A stretch of DNA of 64,000 nt from Martinezella calliandrae (lineage in GTDB: Bacteria; Pseudomonadota; Alphaproteobacteria; Rhizobiales; Rhizobiaceae), in contig NZ_JARFYN010000039.1 of NCBI RefSeq assembly GCF_030272695.1, forward strand, positions 1 to 64,000. Direction: 5' to 3'. The notes beneath the pieces are model-generated. The model searched no databases, was not told the origin of the DNA, and worked only from the letters and a program-made list of their open reading frames with translations. Positions 17,536-27,349 of the stretch are shown here, piece after piece. Position numbers and translations under genes: made by a program. How positions within the stretch are numbered: position 1 is the stretch's first letter; every line of letters starts with the position of its first letter.

Positions 17536-18549
17536 GTGAGTATTTTTTCGACCTTCATAAGGGTTAGCTCCCCTGTCAACACAGCCCTTGAAGTCCTTAG
17601 AAACACGCAGGCCGATCTCAAAGTCGCGCAGCGTCAGATGTCGTCCGGACTGCGCGTGCAGACGGCCAAGGACAACGCCACCTATTGGACGATCTCGACA
17701 TTGACGCGCTCCGACATCGGCGCTGTCTCGGCGGTACAGGATGCACTCGGACTTGCCGCTGCCACGGTCAGCACCGCGTCCACGGGTATCAACAGCGCCA
17801 TCGACATCGTAACTCAGATCAGATCGAAATTGGTGACCGCCTATGAGGGCAGCGTCGACAAGACCAAACTCAACGAGGAAATCAGCCAGCTCAAGGACCA
17901 GCTTCGCAGTGTCGGCGGTTCGGCGAGCTTCAACGGCGTCAACTGGGTCATGCTCCAGGATGGTGAGGACCCTACCGAGCCACATCGCATCCCGGGCTCG
18001 CTCATCCGCCATACCGATGGCACGATTTCGATCGGCATGCTGAATTACGACGGTGTCAGCTCGACCAGCGGGCCCATGGTGTCGACGGATGCACGATATC
18101 TGATCGACGATCGATCAAGCGGCACCGGCGGCTATGGCGTGCTCACCTCCACTGCCTTCGCAACTGAGGCGGGAGCAGCAAAGAACTATGTGCTGATCAC
18201 CAGCAAGCACGGCGACACGAGCGGACAGGTGGAAATCTCGCTCGACGCCAATACGACGCAGGGCGGGTTGACGGATATGGTCAATACCGTCACAGCCATG
18301 CTGCATCAACTGAACACGATAGGATCGGCCTTCGGTTCGTTGGAGACGCGCGTCAGCCTGCAAAACCAATTCGCCAGCGATCTCAGTGATTCGCTCACCA
18401 GCGGCGTCGGCAAGCTGGTCGATGCCGACATGGAGAAGCAATCAAGCCGGGTGTTGGCGCTGCAAACTCAGGAGCAACTGGGGCTGCAATCGCTGTCGAT
18501 AGCCAATGCAAGCTACGATACGGTCAGACAGCTTTTCCAAAATCTCTGA
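17536..18549 (+). CDS. Flagellin (solitary copy)
   Basis: This 337-residue flagellin starts with GTG at 17536. The D0/D1 N-terminal helix is clear (NTALEVLRNTQADLKVAQRQ, then SSGLRVQTAKDNATYWTI), as is the C-terminal partner (LALQTQEQLGLQSLSIANAS). The middle is short, as in rhizobial complex-flagellum subunits. No other motility gene is in the window, so this is an extra flagellin outside the main flagellar cluster. It could be a minor filament subunit or condition-specific. A gene symbol such as flaD would be a guess. Confidence 0.88.
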   Translation: MSIFSTFIRVSSPVNTALEVLRNTQADLKVAQRQMSSGLRVQTAKDNATYWTISTLTRSDIGAVSAVQDALGLAAATVSTASTGINSAIDIVTQIRSKLVTAYEGSVDKTKLNEEISQLKDQLRSVGGSASFNGVNWVMLQDGEDPTEPHRIPGSLIRHTDGTISIGMLNYDGVSSTSGPMVSTDARYLIDDRSSGTGGYGVLTSTAFATEAGAAKNYVLITSKHGDTSGQVEISLDANTTQGGLTDMVNTVTAMLHQLNTIGSAFGSLETRVSLQNQFASDLSDSLTSGVGKLVDADMEKQSSRVLALQTQEQLGLQSLSIANASYDTVRQLFQNL

Positions 18550-18753
18550 TCGCGCAAGGCCATGAATTTAAAGGGAAATCGGCGGAGATCGGCTGGGTGG
18601 GCGCTATTTCCCCGAAGCGGTTGGTTTCGAGGAAAGGCGCTCTGGCACTATGGCGGCAGAGGCCGTCGGCATCTAGACGCATATTCCATTTCATCATATT
18701 GCCGCATTGCTTCATATCTGCTGCGGACCATCGAACCGGAGAGCGACGATTCT

Positions 18754-19419
18754 ATGATCAAGAAATTTGCCATCCTTGCCGTCTCGGCAGCCTTTCTCAA
18801 TGCATGTACGACAACCGACCCCTATACGGGCGAGCAGAAAGTGTCCAATACCGCCGGCGGGGCTGCGATCGGCGCCGGTGTCGGCGCAGTTGCCGGCCTC
18901 CTCATCGGCCATTCACCGGCCTCGCGCCGCAATGCAGCGCTGATCGGCGCCGGTGTGGGCGCTCTCGCGGGCGCGGGCATCGGCAATTACATGGACCAAC
19001 AGGAATCCGAGCTGCGTGCCCAGTTGCAGGGCACCGGCGTTTCGGTCACGCGCGTCGGCGACCGCATCATCCTCAATATGCCGTCGGCCATCACCTTCGA
19101 CATTGACCGGGATGCGATCAAGCCGGAATTCTTCCCGACGCTGAATTCGGTCGCCATCGTGCTTCGCAAGTTCAACCGCACGCTGATCGATGTCAACGGC
19201 CACACGGATTCGACCGGCAGCCTGCAGCATAATCAGGATCTGTCCGAGCGCCGTGCTGGTTCGGTTGCCAACTATCTCGGCAGCCAGGGCATCGACCAGC
19301 GACGCGTGTCTGCCGTCGGCTTCGGCCCGAGCCAGCCGGTCGCCACCAACGCCACCGAAGCCGGCCGCGCGCAAAACCGCCGCGTCGAAATCCAGATCGC
19401 GCCTATCACTCAAAGCTGA
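18754..19419 (+). CDS. OmpA-family outer-membrane lipoprotein (YiaD-like)
   Basis: This 221-residue lipoprotein has the lipobox LNAC (Cys about 17). Next comes a glycine-zipper membrane segment (AAIGAGVGAVAGLLIG repeated as AALIGAGVGALAGAGIG). The C-terminal peptidoglycan-binding OmpA domain contains ITFDIDRDAIKPEF, VNGHTDSTGS and LSERRAGSVANYL. It anchors the outer membrane to the cell wall. The ATG at 18754 gives a proper lipoprotein signal; earlier in-frame codons do not. A strong terminator follows at 19439. Confidence 0.9.
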   Translation: MIKKFAILAVSAAFLNACTTTDPYTGEQKVSNTAGGAAIGAGVGAVAGLLIGHSPASRRNAALIGAGVGALAGAGIGNYMDQQESELRAQLQGTGVSVTRVGDRIILNMPSAITFDIDRDAIKPEFFPTLNSVAIVLRKFNRTLIDVNGHTDSTGSLQHNQDLSERRAGSVANYLGSQGIDQRRVSAVGFGPSQPVATNATEAGRAQNRRVEIQIAPITQS

Positions 19420-19438
19420 TCCGAGATCAATGTTCAAA

Positions 19439-19475
19439 CAAAACGGCCAGGTTTTCGACCCGGCCGTTTTATTTG
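19439..19475. terminator. Bidirectional intrinsic terminator
   Basis: AAACGGCC at 19441-19448 pairs with GGCCGTTT at 19462-19469, with T-rich sequence after it and A-rich sequence before it. It can end both the OmpA-lipoprotein transcript and the convergent DUF2000 transcript. Confidence 0.85.
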
Positions 19476-19487
19476 ACTGCAGCCCAT

Positions 19488-19895
19488 TCACGAATGCATC
19501 GTTGCGCCCTTGGTGATTTTGTCGACGATTTTCTTGTCGGCGCGCAGCGCGATGCCGACCACTTTGGCGTCCTCGGGTGCAAATTCGGAGAAGACCGCCC
19601 GATTGGCGACGTCGTGACCAGTGGAGAACATTTCCTCGATAAAGATCGAAGAAATGACGCCGCGCTCCAGGGAGCGGCGGTGGATCGCGGCAATCGTCGC
19701 TTCGTCGGCAGACAGCACGATCATCGGCTGGATCGACAGCGCGTTGTACGTGTTGCCAGCGCGATCGCGATAGGGTTCGCCGATGACATCGGGAAACTGC
19801 CCCACGATCCCGGTTGATAGGAAGGCAGTTACGTTCAGTTTCTGCCAGGATTGAAGATTGTTTCGCACAACGATCGCGATTTTGGTATCAAACAT
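19488..19895 (-). CDS. DUF2000 family protein
   Basis: This 135-residue soluble protein begins KIAIVVRNNLQSWQKLNVTAFLSTG and continues with the SIQPMIVLSADEATIAAIHRR block, typical of DUF2000. The fold is reported to resemble peptidyl-tRNA hydrolase 2, but the biological role is unknown. It is divergent from an AraC-type regulator whose start is within 40-90 bp, so that regulator is the likely controller. Confidence 0.8.
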   Translation of the reverse strand: MFDTKIAIVVRNNLQSWQKLNVTAFLSTGIVGQFPDVIGEPYRDRAGNTYNALSIQPMIVLSADEATIAAIHRRSLERGVISSIFIEEMFSTGHDVANRAVFSEFAPEDAKVVGIALRADKKIVDKITKGATMHS

Positions 19896-19985
19896 CGGTA
19901 GTCACTTTCACGTCAGTCTGGGAATGAGCCGTTGCGCGAGGATGTACCCGGCCAGATATTCGAGGGTCTTGAACGTTTGTGCGCG

Positions 19986-20813
19986 ATGCCGGAAGCAAAC
20001 CGCATTGTATCGGCACCTGCTTACCCCGGCATCGAGCGAATCCAGGCGCAATTCCATGGTGATGCGTTCGAGCCGCACCGGCACGACACCTATGCGCTCG
20101 GTGTCACAATCCGTGGCGTGCAGACCTTCAGCTATCGTGGCGAGCGGCGCTATAGCCTGCCGGGCCGGGTGATTGTCCTTCATCCGGACGAACTGCATGA
20201 TGGCGGTGCCGCGACCGACGATGGCTTGCTCTACCGTATGCTCTATCTTGAGCCGTCGATGCTGATGCAGTGCCTGGAGCCGGCAGGCATCGGGCTCCCC
20301 TTTGTCGATGATCCGGTTGTCGAGGATGACCGTCTTGCCGGCCTGCTATTGGCAGCGCTCGGCGAACTCGACCGGGAACTGGATGAACTCTTCGTCGATG
20401 ATTTCGTCTCACGGGTGGCAACCGGGCTTTCTTCGCATGCGCGCCTGCCGCAAAAGCCGCTGACAAGCATTGCCTGGAGCCATGTAAAAACGGCGCGCGA
20501 CTATCTCGAAGAGCATGCCTTGCGTGCTGTGCGTTCAAAGGAGCTGGAGCGCATCACCGGCCTCGACCGCTTTGCGCTTTCACGTCATTTCCGCGCCGCT
20601 TTTGCAACCAGCCCGCATCGCTTCCTGCTGATGCGACGGCTGCAGCGGGCCAAGGCAATGATTGCCGATGGCGAGCCGATCGCCGAAGTCGCTGCCGCCA
20701 CCGGGTTTGCCGACCAAAGCCATTTGACACGGCATTTCAAGAAGGCGTTCGGCATGGCGCCGGGTGCTTGGGGTGGAATGCTTGAAACCGCTCGCTCGCC
20801 GGTGCGAGATTAG
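19986..20813 (+). CDS. AraC family transcriptional regulator
   Basis: This regulator has about 275 residues. The N-terminal cupin-like sensor domain contains FEPHRHDTYALGVTIRGVQTFSYRG. The C-terminal double HTH contains RITGLDRFALSRHFRAAFATSPHRFLLMRRLQRA, then IAEVAAATGFADQSHLTRHFKKAFGMAP. The ATG at 19986 gives a family-like start; one at 19932 is possible and would leave only 36 bp to the divergent DUF2000 gene. It probably controls that gene and itself. The ligand is unknown. Confidence 0.87.
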   Translation: MPEANRIVSAPAYPGIERIQAQFHGDAFEPHRHDTYALGVTIRGVQTFSYRGERRYSLPGRVIVLHPDELHDGGAATDDGLLYRMLYLEPSMLMQCLEPAGIGLPFVDDPVVEDDRLAGLLLAALGELDRELDELFVDDFVSRVATGLSSHARLPQKPLTSIAWSHVKTARDYLEEHALRAVRSKELERITGLDRFALSRHFRAAFATSPHRFLLMRRLQRAKAMIADGEPIAEVAAATGFADQSHLTRHFKKAFGMAPGAWGGMLETARSPVRD

Positions 20814-20920
20814 CCGGCCGCGTCTTTCGGCCGGTGATGTTTTATTTCCTTGCATCTCCCCGGCTGGACAGGCCGACCCCATTGCCCATACAACCTGTGA
20901 AGGCGAGGGAGATCGGTCAG

Positions 20921-21700
20921 ATGGCTTCAATGGATCTAATGGCGGGCAAGGGTCGCGAGGCCGGTATCGCACCAGTGATTTTTCGTGCCGGTTTAGGGCC
21001 TCGCCATGTGCTGGCCGTCGCCGTATTATCGGTTGGTCTTCTTATAACCAACCCCGCCTTGTCCCTGCAGGTCGAAGGGCATGAAGCCTTCATCGTTGAT
21101 CGGTGCGGTGGCAACTATGATTGCAAGGATGTGAAGCTGGTGGTGCTCAACGACAAGCACGACAAAGCGGATATCTACAGTGGCAATGAACTCAACGCCC
21201 ACGAGGCAGATGGGACGCCGAGCCATGTTTCCGGCTATGCGTTCAGCTACAATGGCGGCAATCTCAGCGTATCCCAGGACGGGACGCCGTCACAGCTCAA
21301 CGGCAAAGCGACGGAGGTGAAATTCAACAATGGCGTCGCGTTCGAATCGGACAAGAACTACGTCTATGTCTACAGCGCCTGCAATGCCGATGGGGCGACC
21401 AGTATTGCCGGCATTACGAGCTCCTGCGATCTGAACTATATCGGCGTCGACAAGAAGACGTCGAACGCCATCCAGATCGGCGGTCACTACACATCCTTGG
21501 TTGCAGCGCCGGCGGGAGATGCTGATCCTTGCAAGACTGGCGTGATGGCCGGCCAGTTTTCCTTTCTCAATAACGGCTACGAATATCGTCTTTCGAGCGA
21601 CCTTTGCCGGCAGGGAAAAACCACGCTTGCGATCATCTCGAACAATGTGGTGAAGTCGAGTTTCGATCTGCAGATGCGCCCGCTTGCCGGCAGCAATTAA
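20921..21700 (+). CDS. Secreted or membrane-anchored protein of unknown function
   Basis: About 259 residues. After a basic N terminus of some 35 residues comes one hydrophobic stretch (VLAVAVLSVGLLITNPALS), consistent with a long signal peptide or anchor. The exported part is rich in Asn, Gly, Ser and Asp and has several cysteines (RCGGNYDC, YSACNAD, SSCDLNY, DPCKTG, SDLCRQG) that could form disulfides. I recognise no family. The ATG at 20921 follows a GGGAGA ribosome site. It stands alone between araC and the FAD oxidase. Confidence 0.7.
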   Translation: MASMDLMAGKGREAGIAPVIFRAGLGPRHVLAVAVLSVGLLITNPALSLQVEGHEAFIVDRCGGNYDCKDVKLVVLNDKHDKADIYSGNELNAHEADGTPSHVSGYAFSYNGGNLSVSQDGTPSQLNGKATEVKFNNGVAFESDKNYVYVYSACNADGATSIAGITSSCDLNYIGVDKKTSNAIQIGGHYTSLVAAPAGDADPCKTGVMAGQFSFLNNGYEYRLSSDLCRQGKTTLAIISNNVVKSSFDLQMRPLAGSN

Positions 21701-21845
21701 GTCAGTTCGATTTGGAGTAGCCGATGCAGCCCGTTGACGGAAGCTGCAGGCTATTTTCATGACTGGACAGCGTCGCGCCGATGTCTCATAGAACCGAAAA
21801 AAGGGTTAACACCTTTTGCGGCACTTGTGATGGGAGATCGGAAAG

Positions 21846-23258
21846 ATGGCTCTGGCTGATGCGAAGGCGGGGAGGCGCAACGAGGCGGGCATTGCCGCCG
21901 TTGTCGGCATCCTGAAGCAGGCCTTCGGTGAGCGCTTCCAGACTGGCGAGAGCTTTCGCGCCCAGCATGCCCACACGACAACCTATATCCCGGCGCAACT
22001 TCCGGACGGGGTTATTTTTGCCGAGACGAGCGAGGATGTGCAAACGGTCGTCAGGGCCTGCGCTGAACATAAGGTGCCGATCATAGCTTTCGGTACCGGG
22101 TCTTCGCTCGAGGGGCAGGTGAACGCGCCGCAGGGCGGAATTTCCATCGATTTCAGCCGGATGAATCGGGTGCTTGAAGTGAATGCCGAGGATCTCGATT
22201 GCACCGTCGAGCCTGGCGTCACTCGTGAGCAGCTCAATACCTATCTGCGCGACACCGGCCTGTTCTTCCCGATCGATCCCGGCGCCAATGCATCGATCGG
22301 CGGTATGGCGTCGACGCGCGCTTCAGGTACCAATGCGGTGCGCTACGGCACGATGAAGGACAATGTTCTGGCCGTTACCGCGGTCACAGCCAATGGCGAG
22401 GAGATTCGTACCGCACGCCGCGCCAAGAAGTCGTCCGCCGGCTACGATCTGACCCGGCTCTTTGTCGGTGCCGAGGGAACGCTTGGTGTCCTGACGTCGG
22501 TGACGCTGCGCTTGCAAGGCATTCCGCAGAAGATTGCCGGTGGTGCCTGTGTCTTTCCGAGCGTCAAAGCAGCTTGCGATGCGGTGATAATGACCATCCA
22601 AATGGGCATTCCGGTCGCGCGCATCGAACTGCTGGACGCCGTCCAGATGCGAGCCTGCAATCTCCATTCCGGCCTGACCTTTGATGAGCAGCCGACACTG
22701 TTCCTGGAGTTTCACGGTACGGACGAGACGGTCGCGCTGCAGTCGGCCCAGTTCGGCGAGATCGCGGCCGAATGCGGCGGCGGAAAATTCCTCTGGACCG
22801 CCAATCTCGAAGAGCGCAACAGGCTCTGGAAGGCGCGCCATGATGCTTATTGGGCGGCGCGGGCTTTGGCGCCGGAACTGGCGGCGCTTTCGACGGATGT
22901 CTGCGTGCCGATCTCAAGACTCGCCGAATGTGTTGTCGCCACCCAGGCCGATATCGAAGAGCACGGATTGCTGGCCCCGATCGTCGGTCACGCCGGTGAC
23001 GGCAATTTCCACGTCCTGGCGCTTTTCGACGACAAGACCCCGCAAGGAATCGCCGTCATCGAGGCCTTCGTTGCCCGGCTGAATGCGCGTGCACTTGCGA
23101 TGGATGGGACCTGCACCGGCGAACATGGGGTAGGGCAGGGCAAGATGTCGTTTCTCGAAGATGAGCTCGGCGGCGCCGTCGATCTGATGCGCCAAGTCAA
23201 ACAGGCGCTCGATCCCGATGCGATTTTCAACCCCGGCAAAATATTCCACGCCAACTGA
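21846..23258 (+). CDS. FAD-binding oxidase, GlcD / D-lactate dehydrogenase type
   Basis: This 470-residue flavoprotein has an N-terminal PCMH FAD domain (VPIIAFGTGSSLEGQ, then PIDPGANASIGGMASTRASG). A C-terminal FAD-oxidase_C domain follows, with APIVGHAGDGNFH and TCTGEHGVGQGKMSFLEDE. It oxidises a 2-hydroxyacid such as D-lactate or glycolate and passes electrons to the respiratory chain. Glycolate oxidase would normally sit with glcE and glcF, which are absent. A D-lactate dehydrogenase (cytochrome) role is therefore more likely. The ATG at 21846 follows GGGAGATCGGAAAG. Confidence 0.88.
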   Translation: MALADAKAGRRNEAGIAAVVGILKQAFGERFQTGESFRAQHAHTTTYIPAQLPDGVIFAETSEDVQTVVRACAEHKVPIIAFGTGSSLEGQVNAPQGGISIDFSRMNRVLEVNAEDLDCTVEPGVTREQLNTYLRDTGLFFPIDPGANASIGGMASTRASGTNAVRYGTMKDNVLAVTAVTANGEEIRTARRAKKSSAGYDLTRLFVGAEGTLGVLTSVTLRLQGIPQKIAGGACVFPSVKAACDAVIMTIQMGIPVARIELLDAVQMRACNLHSGLTFDEQPTLFLEFHGTDETVALQSAQFGEIAAECGGGKFLWTANLEERNRLWKARHDAYWAARALAPELAALSTDVCVPISRLAECVVATQADIEEHGLLAPIVGHAGDGNFHVLALFDDKTPQGIAVIEAFVARLNARALAMDGTCTGEHGVGQGKMSFLEDELGGAVDLMRQVKQALDPDAIFNPGKIFHAN

Positions 23259-23510
23259 AAAATGAAATATTGCCATGATCTTGGCTTGCTCCCGACATGA
23301 ATGGCGTTAGGCTAGAACATCCCGTTTTCAGATGGCGTCATGGAAAGCGGTTAAGGTGCCCTAGATCTTCAGCATGGTCCCAAGAATTGCGTCGCAGTTT
23401 TGAATCGGGACCAAGCTCAAGCTGACGATCCAGGGCGTCTTTTATGCGTCCGTCTGGATGCATGACGCCTCGATACTCGTAAGTGGAATGCAGAATGGAG
23501 ACGGTGCGCA

Positions 23511-26500
23511 TTGTTAGGTAAGGTCCTGGTTTTCCTGGGGGGAGTGCTCGTGGTGGTGCTATTCGTGGCGCTGCTTGCTCCGCTCTTCATAGACTGGACA
23601 GATTTTCGGAAGAATTTCGAAGATCAGGCGAGTCGGATCATCGGCAAGAAGGTGACTGTTCATGGCACCGTAGACGCTCGCCTTTTGCCTTTTCCTTCCG
23701 TGACGTTGCATGATGTCCGCGTCGGGCAGGACGCCGACGGAACGCCGTTGGTGCAGATCGCCCAATTCTCGATGGACGCCGAGTTGGCGCCATTTCTGTC
23801 GGGCGAAGCCCTCATCTTCGACATGCGCGTTTCCGAGCCGAAAGTGCGCCTGCGGCTATTGAAGGACGGCACGCTCGACTGGATGCGCGGCAGCCGGCCA
23901 GAAATTCCCGCAAAGTCGGTCGTGCTCGAGGGCGTGCATGTCGATGGCGGTGATATCCAGTTCATCGACGAGCAATCCGGCCGCACCCGACACGTCACCG
24001 GCCTCAACGCGCAAATGTCCGCGCGCTCGCTCGCCGGACCTTGGCGAATCGATGGCGAAGCAGCGCTCGACGGCGAGCAGGGGAATTTTAGCATTTCCAG
24101 CAGCCAGCCTGACGACAACGGCGTATTGCGTGTCCGCACCCGATTGCTGCCGGACCGCCATCCACTCAATGTCGATCTCGACGGCGAGTTGAAGCTGGTC
24201 GACAGCAAGCCGAACTATAGCGGCCTGTTCACGGCGGGGATTGAAGACAAGCAGACACACAAGCCCGCCGACGAACAGGTTCAACCCCGCGTCAAAGGTC
24301 GCTTCGAGCTCACGAATGAACGCATACGGGTTCCCGAATACCGTCTCGAGGTGGGTGCTGCGGACGATCCTTATGTGGTGACAGGCGAGGCGACGCTGGA
24401 CACCGGCACCAATCCGGAATTTCTGCTGACCGCCGACGGCCAGCAGATCGACGTCAACCGCCTCGGCAATACCCAGGGCACAAATGGCAAGACGAACCGC
24501 AATCCATCTGTTTCGGCGCGACAGCGGCTGAACAGTCTGATTGCGATTGCGGCCGAAGTCCCGATACCGCAGGTGCCCGGCAAGGCAACTTTCCGCCTGC
24601 CGGCGATCGTTGCCGGCGATACGACCATCCGTGATGTGCAGCTCGACCTGGAACCTGCCGGAACCGGCTGGAAGGTCGACCATGCGATCGGCACGCTGCC
24701 GGGACGCACCCAGGTTGAGGCCAGGGGCAATTTGGTGCTGCAGGGCGAGCCGAATTTCGTCGGCAATCTCGTCGTCGCCTCCAATCAGCCATCCGGCCTG
24801 GCCTCCTGGCTGGTGGGCTCCGTCGACCCGGCGATCCGGCAATTGCGACAGGCAGGCTTCTCCGCCGATGTCAGCCTACGTCATGAGGAGCAGCGCTTCC
24901 AAAATCTTGAAATTGCCGTCGGTTCGGCAACGCTCAAGGGCCAGCTCGACCGGCTGGCGCCGGTTGACAACCAGGCGCCGAAGCTTGCAGTCGATCTCAG
25001 CGGTGATGCGCTCGATCTTGATGCTTTAAGGGCGCTCACAAGCTTGTTCACCGGCCAGGACGCCGGCGAGACCCTGCTCGACCATCGGATTACGGCACAT
25101 CTGAAAGCGGATAAATTCGCCGCTTTCGGCGTCCAGGCCGCCAATGTCGAGACGTCGTTTTCGATTGCTGATGGGGCGCTGACGCTCGACAAGCTTGCTG
25201 TTCGCGACGTCGCCGGCGCCGAAATTACCGCGACAGGCCGAGCCGAAGGTTCGCTGCTGGACTATAAGGGCTCAGGCGAAATCACTTTCAAAGCGGGCGA
25301 CCCCGGCCCGTTCTTCGAAATGCTGAGCCAACATCTGCCTCGACACCCGGCCATGGATCGGCTGGTGCGCAACGCCGCATGGTATGGGAATACTGCACTG
25401 CGCGGCGCGCTCACTCTTGGCGGCGCTCAGGGTGACGGGCTGACGGTGACGCTCGCCGGCGTTTCCAACGGCAGCCGCGTCAATCTGGACTACCGCATGT
25501 CGGACCTGCTGGCGTTGACCGGCAAGGGCACGACGACGCTGGAGGCGACGCTCGAAAATTCGGTGACCTCGATCCTGTTCGGACAGGCCGGGCTTGATCC
25601 GCTGCCCGTCGAGGCCGATGCCAACGGCCGCCTGACGCTGAAGGTAACGGCAAACGGTACCGATCCGGCGGATGCGGCGCTAACCTTTGCCACCGACAGG
25701 ACTTCGTTCACCGCCAACGGCAAGGTGGACGTGCGTCCCAACAACTTCCTCAACGGCAACATCGCGCTGTCGCTGGAGAGTGCCGATATCGATCCCTATT
25801 TCGTCATGAACGGTATCGGCGTGCCGCAGATGGGGACGGGTTTGCCGGTCAAATTCCAGGCGAATGCTGCGCTCGATCCCGACAAGATCGTGATGTCGGG
25901 TATGAAGGGCCAGCTTGCCGACAATAATGTTTCGGGCGCGCTGACTTTCGATCGCAAGGCACAGAATGTCAAAGCGACCGGCGAGCTGGCGCTCGACAAG
26001 GCCGATCTCGGCTGGTTCGGCGAGGCGATTTACGGGCCGATGACGGACGCTGCAACGGGCAACCTTACCAAAGCCAAGCTTGGGCTGCCGATGTTCAGCG
26101 GGCTCGACCTCAACGTCAAGCTTTCGGTCAAGCAGTTGTGGCCGGGCATCTTCGGTCCGATCTCGAATTTCAGCACGAATGCTGCCTATAAGGGTGAGGA
26201 ACTGCGGCTGAACGATATCGCCGGCGCCTGGAACGGCGGCACACTTGGCGGCAGTCTGATGTTTGCGAATTCCGACGGCACAGGCCTGATGCAGACGAAG
26301 CTCGATCTTGCCAACGGAGACCTTACCGCCGTCTCCTGGCAGCGGGATGGTGCGCCACTTGCCAATGGCCGTTTTGGTTTGGGGCTGAGCATGGAAGCCA
26401 GCGGCAAGAGTCTCGGGGAACTGGCCGCTAACGCCAGCGGCTCGGGTGAGATCAAGCTTGGCGACATCCATGTACGCGGCCTCAATCTCGCTGTGCTGCC

Positions 26501-27218
26501 GCCGCTCCTGTCAGCCACGGACCAGATCCAGGGTGACATCACGGCCGACAAGGTACTGCCGATCGTGCAGACTTTGCTCAACAACGGCGAAGCGGCCTTG
26601 CCGGCGATGAGCATACCGTTCAACATTTCGACCGGTGTCATCCGCGCCACCAATATTAATGCCGGCAACGATCTGGCGAAGCTTTCGGGCAATGCCGAAA
26701 TCAGCCTGCCGGATCAGCGCATGCGGGGCTCGCTCGGCATCGATTTCAAAGCCGGCAACGAGGCGCTGAACGGCGCCGAACCGGCGCTGCGACTCGATTT
26801 CGCCGGTCCGTTGGCGACGCCGGGCCGGACGATGGATGTCACCGACATCACCAGCTTCCTGTCGCTGCGCGCCTTCGAACGAGAGCGCCGCCGCGTCGAG
26901 CGGCTTCAATCCAGCGTGCTGGAAAAACAGCGGCTGCGGCGCGAGGTGGCGCTCTACAAATATACCGCCGCGGCACGCGAGGCCGAGCGTCAGCGCGATG
27001 CGGCGATCGAGCAGCAGCGCGGGGCAGAGGAGAAGCGCCTGAGGGAGCTCGCTCGCCAGGCCGAAGCGGAAAAACAGGAGGAAGCTGCGGCCAAGGCGAA
27101 GGCTGACGCGGAAGCCCGCGCGAAGGCGGAAGCGCAGCAGGTGCCATTGCTCAATGGACAATCCCCACAGCCGGGGGCGCCGCTGAACTTCAACAGCCTT
27201 CCCGGCATCGCCCGGTAG
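23511..27218 (+). CDS. AsmA family protein
   Basis: This 1235-residue protein has an N-terminal membrane anchor (VLVFLGGVLVVVLFVALLAPLF) followed by the AsmA signature (IDWTDFRKNFEDQASRIIGKKV). Long repetitive beta-rich sequence follows, then a C-terminal AsmA_2 region (LRDLDFAGPL-type, ending VTDITSFLSLRAFERERRR) and an Ala/Glu/Arg coiled coil at about 1125-1205. AsmA-like proteins are bridge-type lipid transporters between inner and outer membranes. The start appears to be TTG at 23511, since no in-frame ATG or GTG lies just upstream. Confidence 0.87.
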   Translation: MLGKVLVFLGGVLVVVLFVALLAPLFIDWTDFRKNFEDQASRIIGKKVTVHGTVDARLLPFPSVTLHDVRVGQDADGTPLVQIAQFSMDAELAPFLSGEALIFDMRVSEPKVRLRLLKDGTLDWMRGSRPEIPAKSVVLEGVHVDGGDIQFIDEQSGRTRHVTGLNAQMSARSLAGPWRIDGEAALDGEQGNFSISSSQPDDNGVLRVRTRLLPDRHPLNVDLDGELKLVDSKPNYSGLFTAGIEDKQTHKPADEQVQPRVKGRFELTNERIRVPEYRLEVGAADDPYVVTGEATLDTGTNPEFLLTADGQQIDVNRLGNTQGTNGKTNRNPSVSARQRLNSLIAIAAEVPIPQVPGKATFRLPAIVAGDTTIRDVQLDLEPAGTGWKVDHAIGTLPGRTQVEARGNLVLQGEPNFVGNLVVASNQPSGLASWLVGSVDPAIRQLRQAGFSADVSLRHEEQRFQNLEIAVGSATLKGQLDRLAPVDNQAPKLAVDLSGDALDLDALRALTSLFTGQDAGETLLDHRITAHLKADKFAAFGVQAANVETSFSIADGALTLDKLAVRDVAGAEITATGRAEGSLLDYKGSGEITFKAGDPGPFFEMLSQHLPRHPAMDRLVRNAAWYGNTALRGALTLGGAQGDGLTVTLAGVSNGSRVNLDYRMSDLLALTGKGTTTLEATLENSVTSILFGQAGLDPLPVEADANGRLTLKVTANGTDPADAALTFATDRTSFTANGKVDVRPNNFLNGNIALSLESADIDPYFVMNGIGVPQMGTGLPVKFQANAALDPDKIVMSGMKGQLADNNVSGALTFDRKAQNVKATGELALDKADLGWFGEAIYGPMTDAATGNLTKAKLGLPMFSGLDLNVKLSVKQLWPGIFGPISNFSTNAAYKGEELRLNDIAGAWNGGTLGGSLMFANSDGTGLMQTKLDLANGDLTAVSWQRDGAPLANGRFGLGLSMEASGKSLGELAANASGSGEIKLGDIHVRGLNLAVLPPLLSATDQIQGDITADKVLPIVQTLLNNGEAALPAMSIPFNISTGVIRATNINAGNDLAKLSGNAEISLPDQRMRGSLGIDFKAGNEALNGAEPALRLDFAGPLATPGRTMDVTDITSFLSLRAFERERRRVERLQSSVLEKQRLRREVALYKYTAAAREAERQRDAAIEQQRGAEEKRLRELARQAEAEKQEEAAAKAKADAEARAKAEAQQVPLLNGQSPQPGAPLNFNSLPGIAR

Positions 27219-27349
27219 GATCCATTCCGCCGGTCATCCGAGAGCCCTCCTCTGTTTTCAAAGGGGATTGCCCGGGGGCGGCGAGAGGCTCTCAGCCAAG
27301 AGAAGGCTCGCAGCCAAGCGAATAAGAGATCGATCGCGTTCGTTCTGAT

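Noticed and set aside
23259-23510. Possible RIME-type repeat between the FAD oxidase and AsmA genes
   Set aside because: Some words resemble the rhizobial repeat, but I could not find the paired arms that make the 13.9-kb copy convincing.
26875-27160. Repetitive Ala/Glu/Arg sequence at the end of the AsmA gene as a DNA repeat array
   Set aside because: It is a coiled-coil coding region without a fixed nucleotide period.
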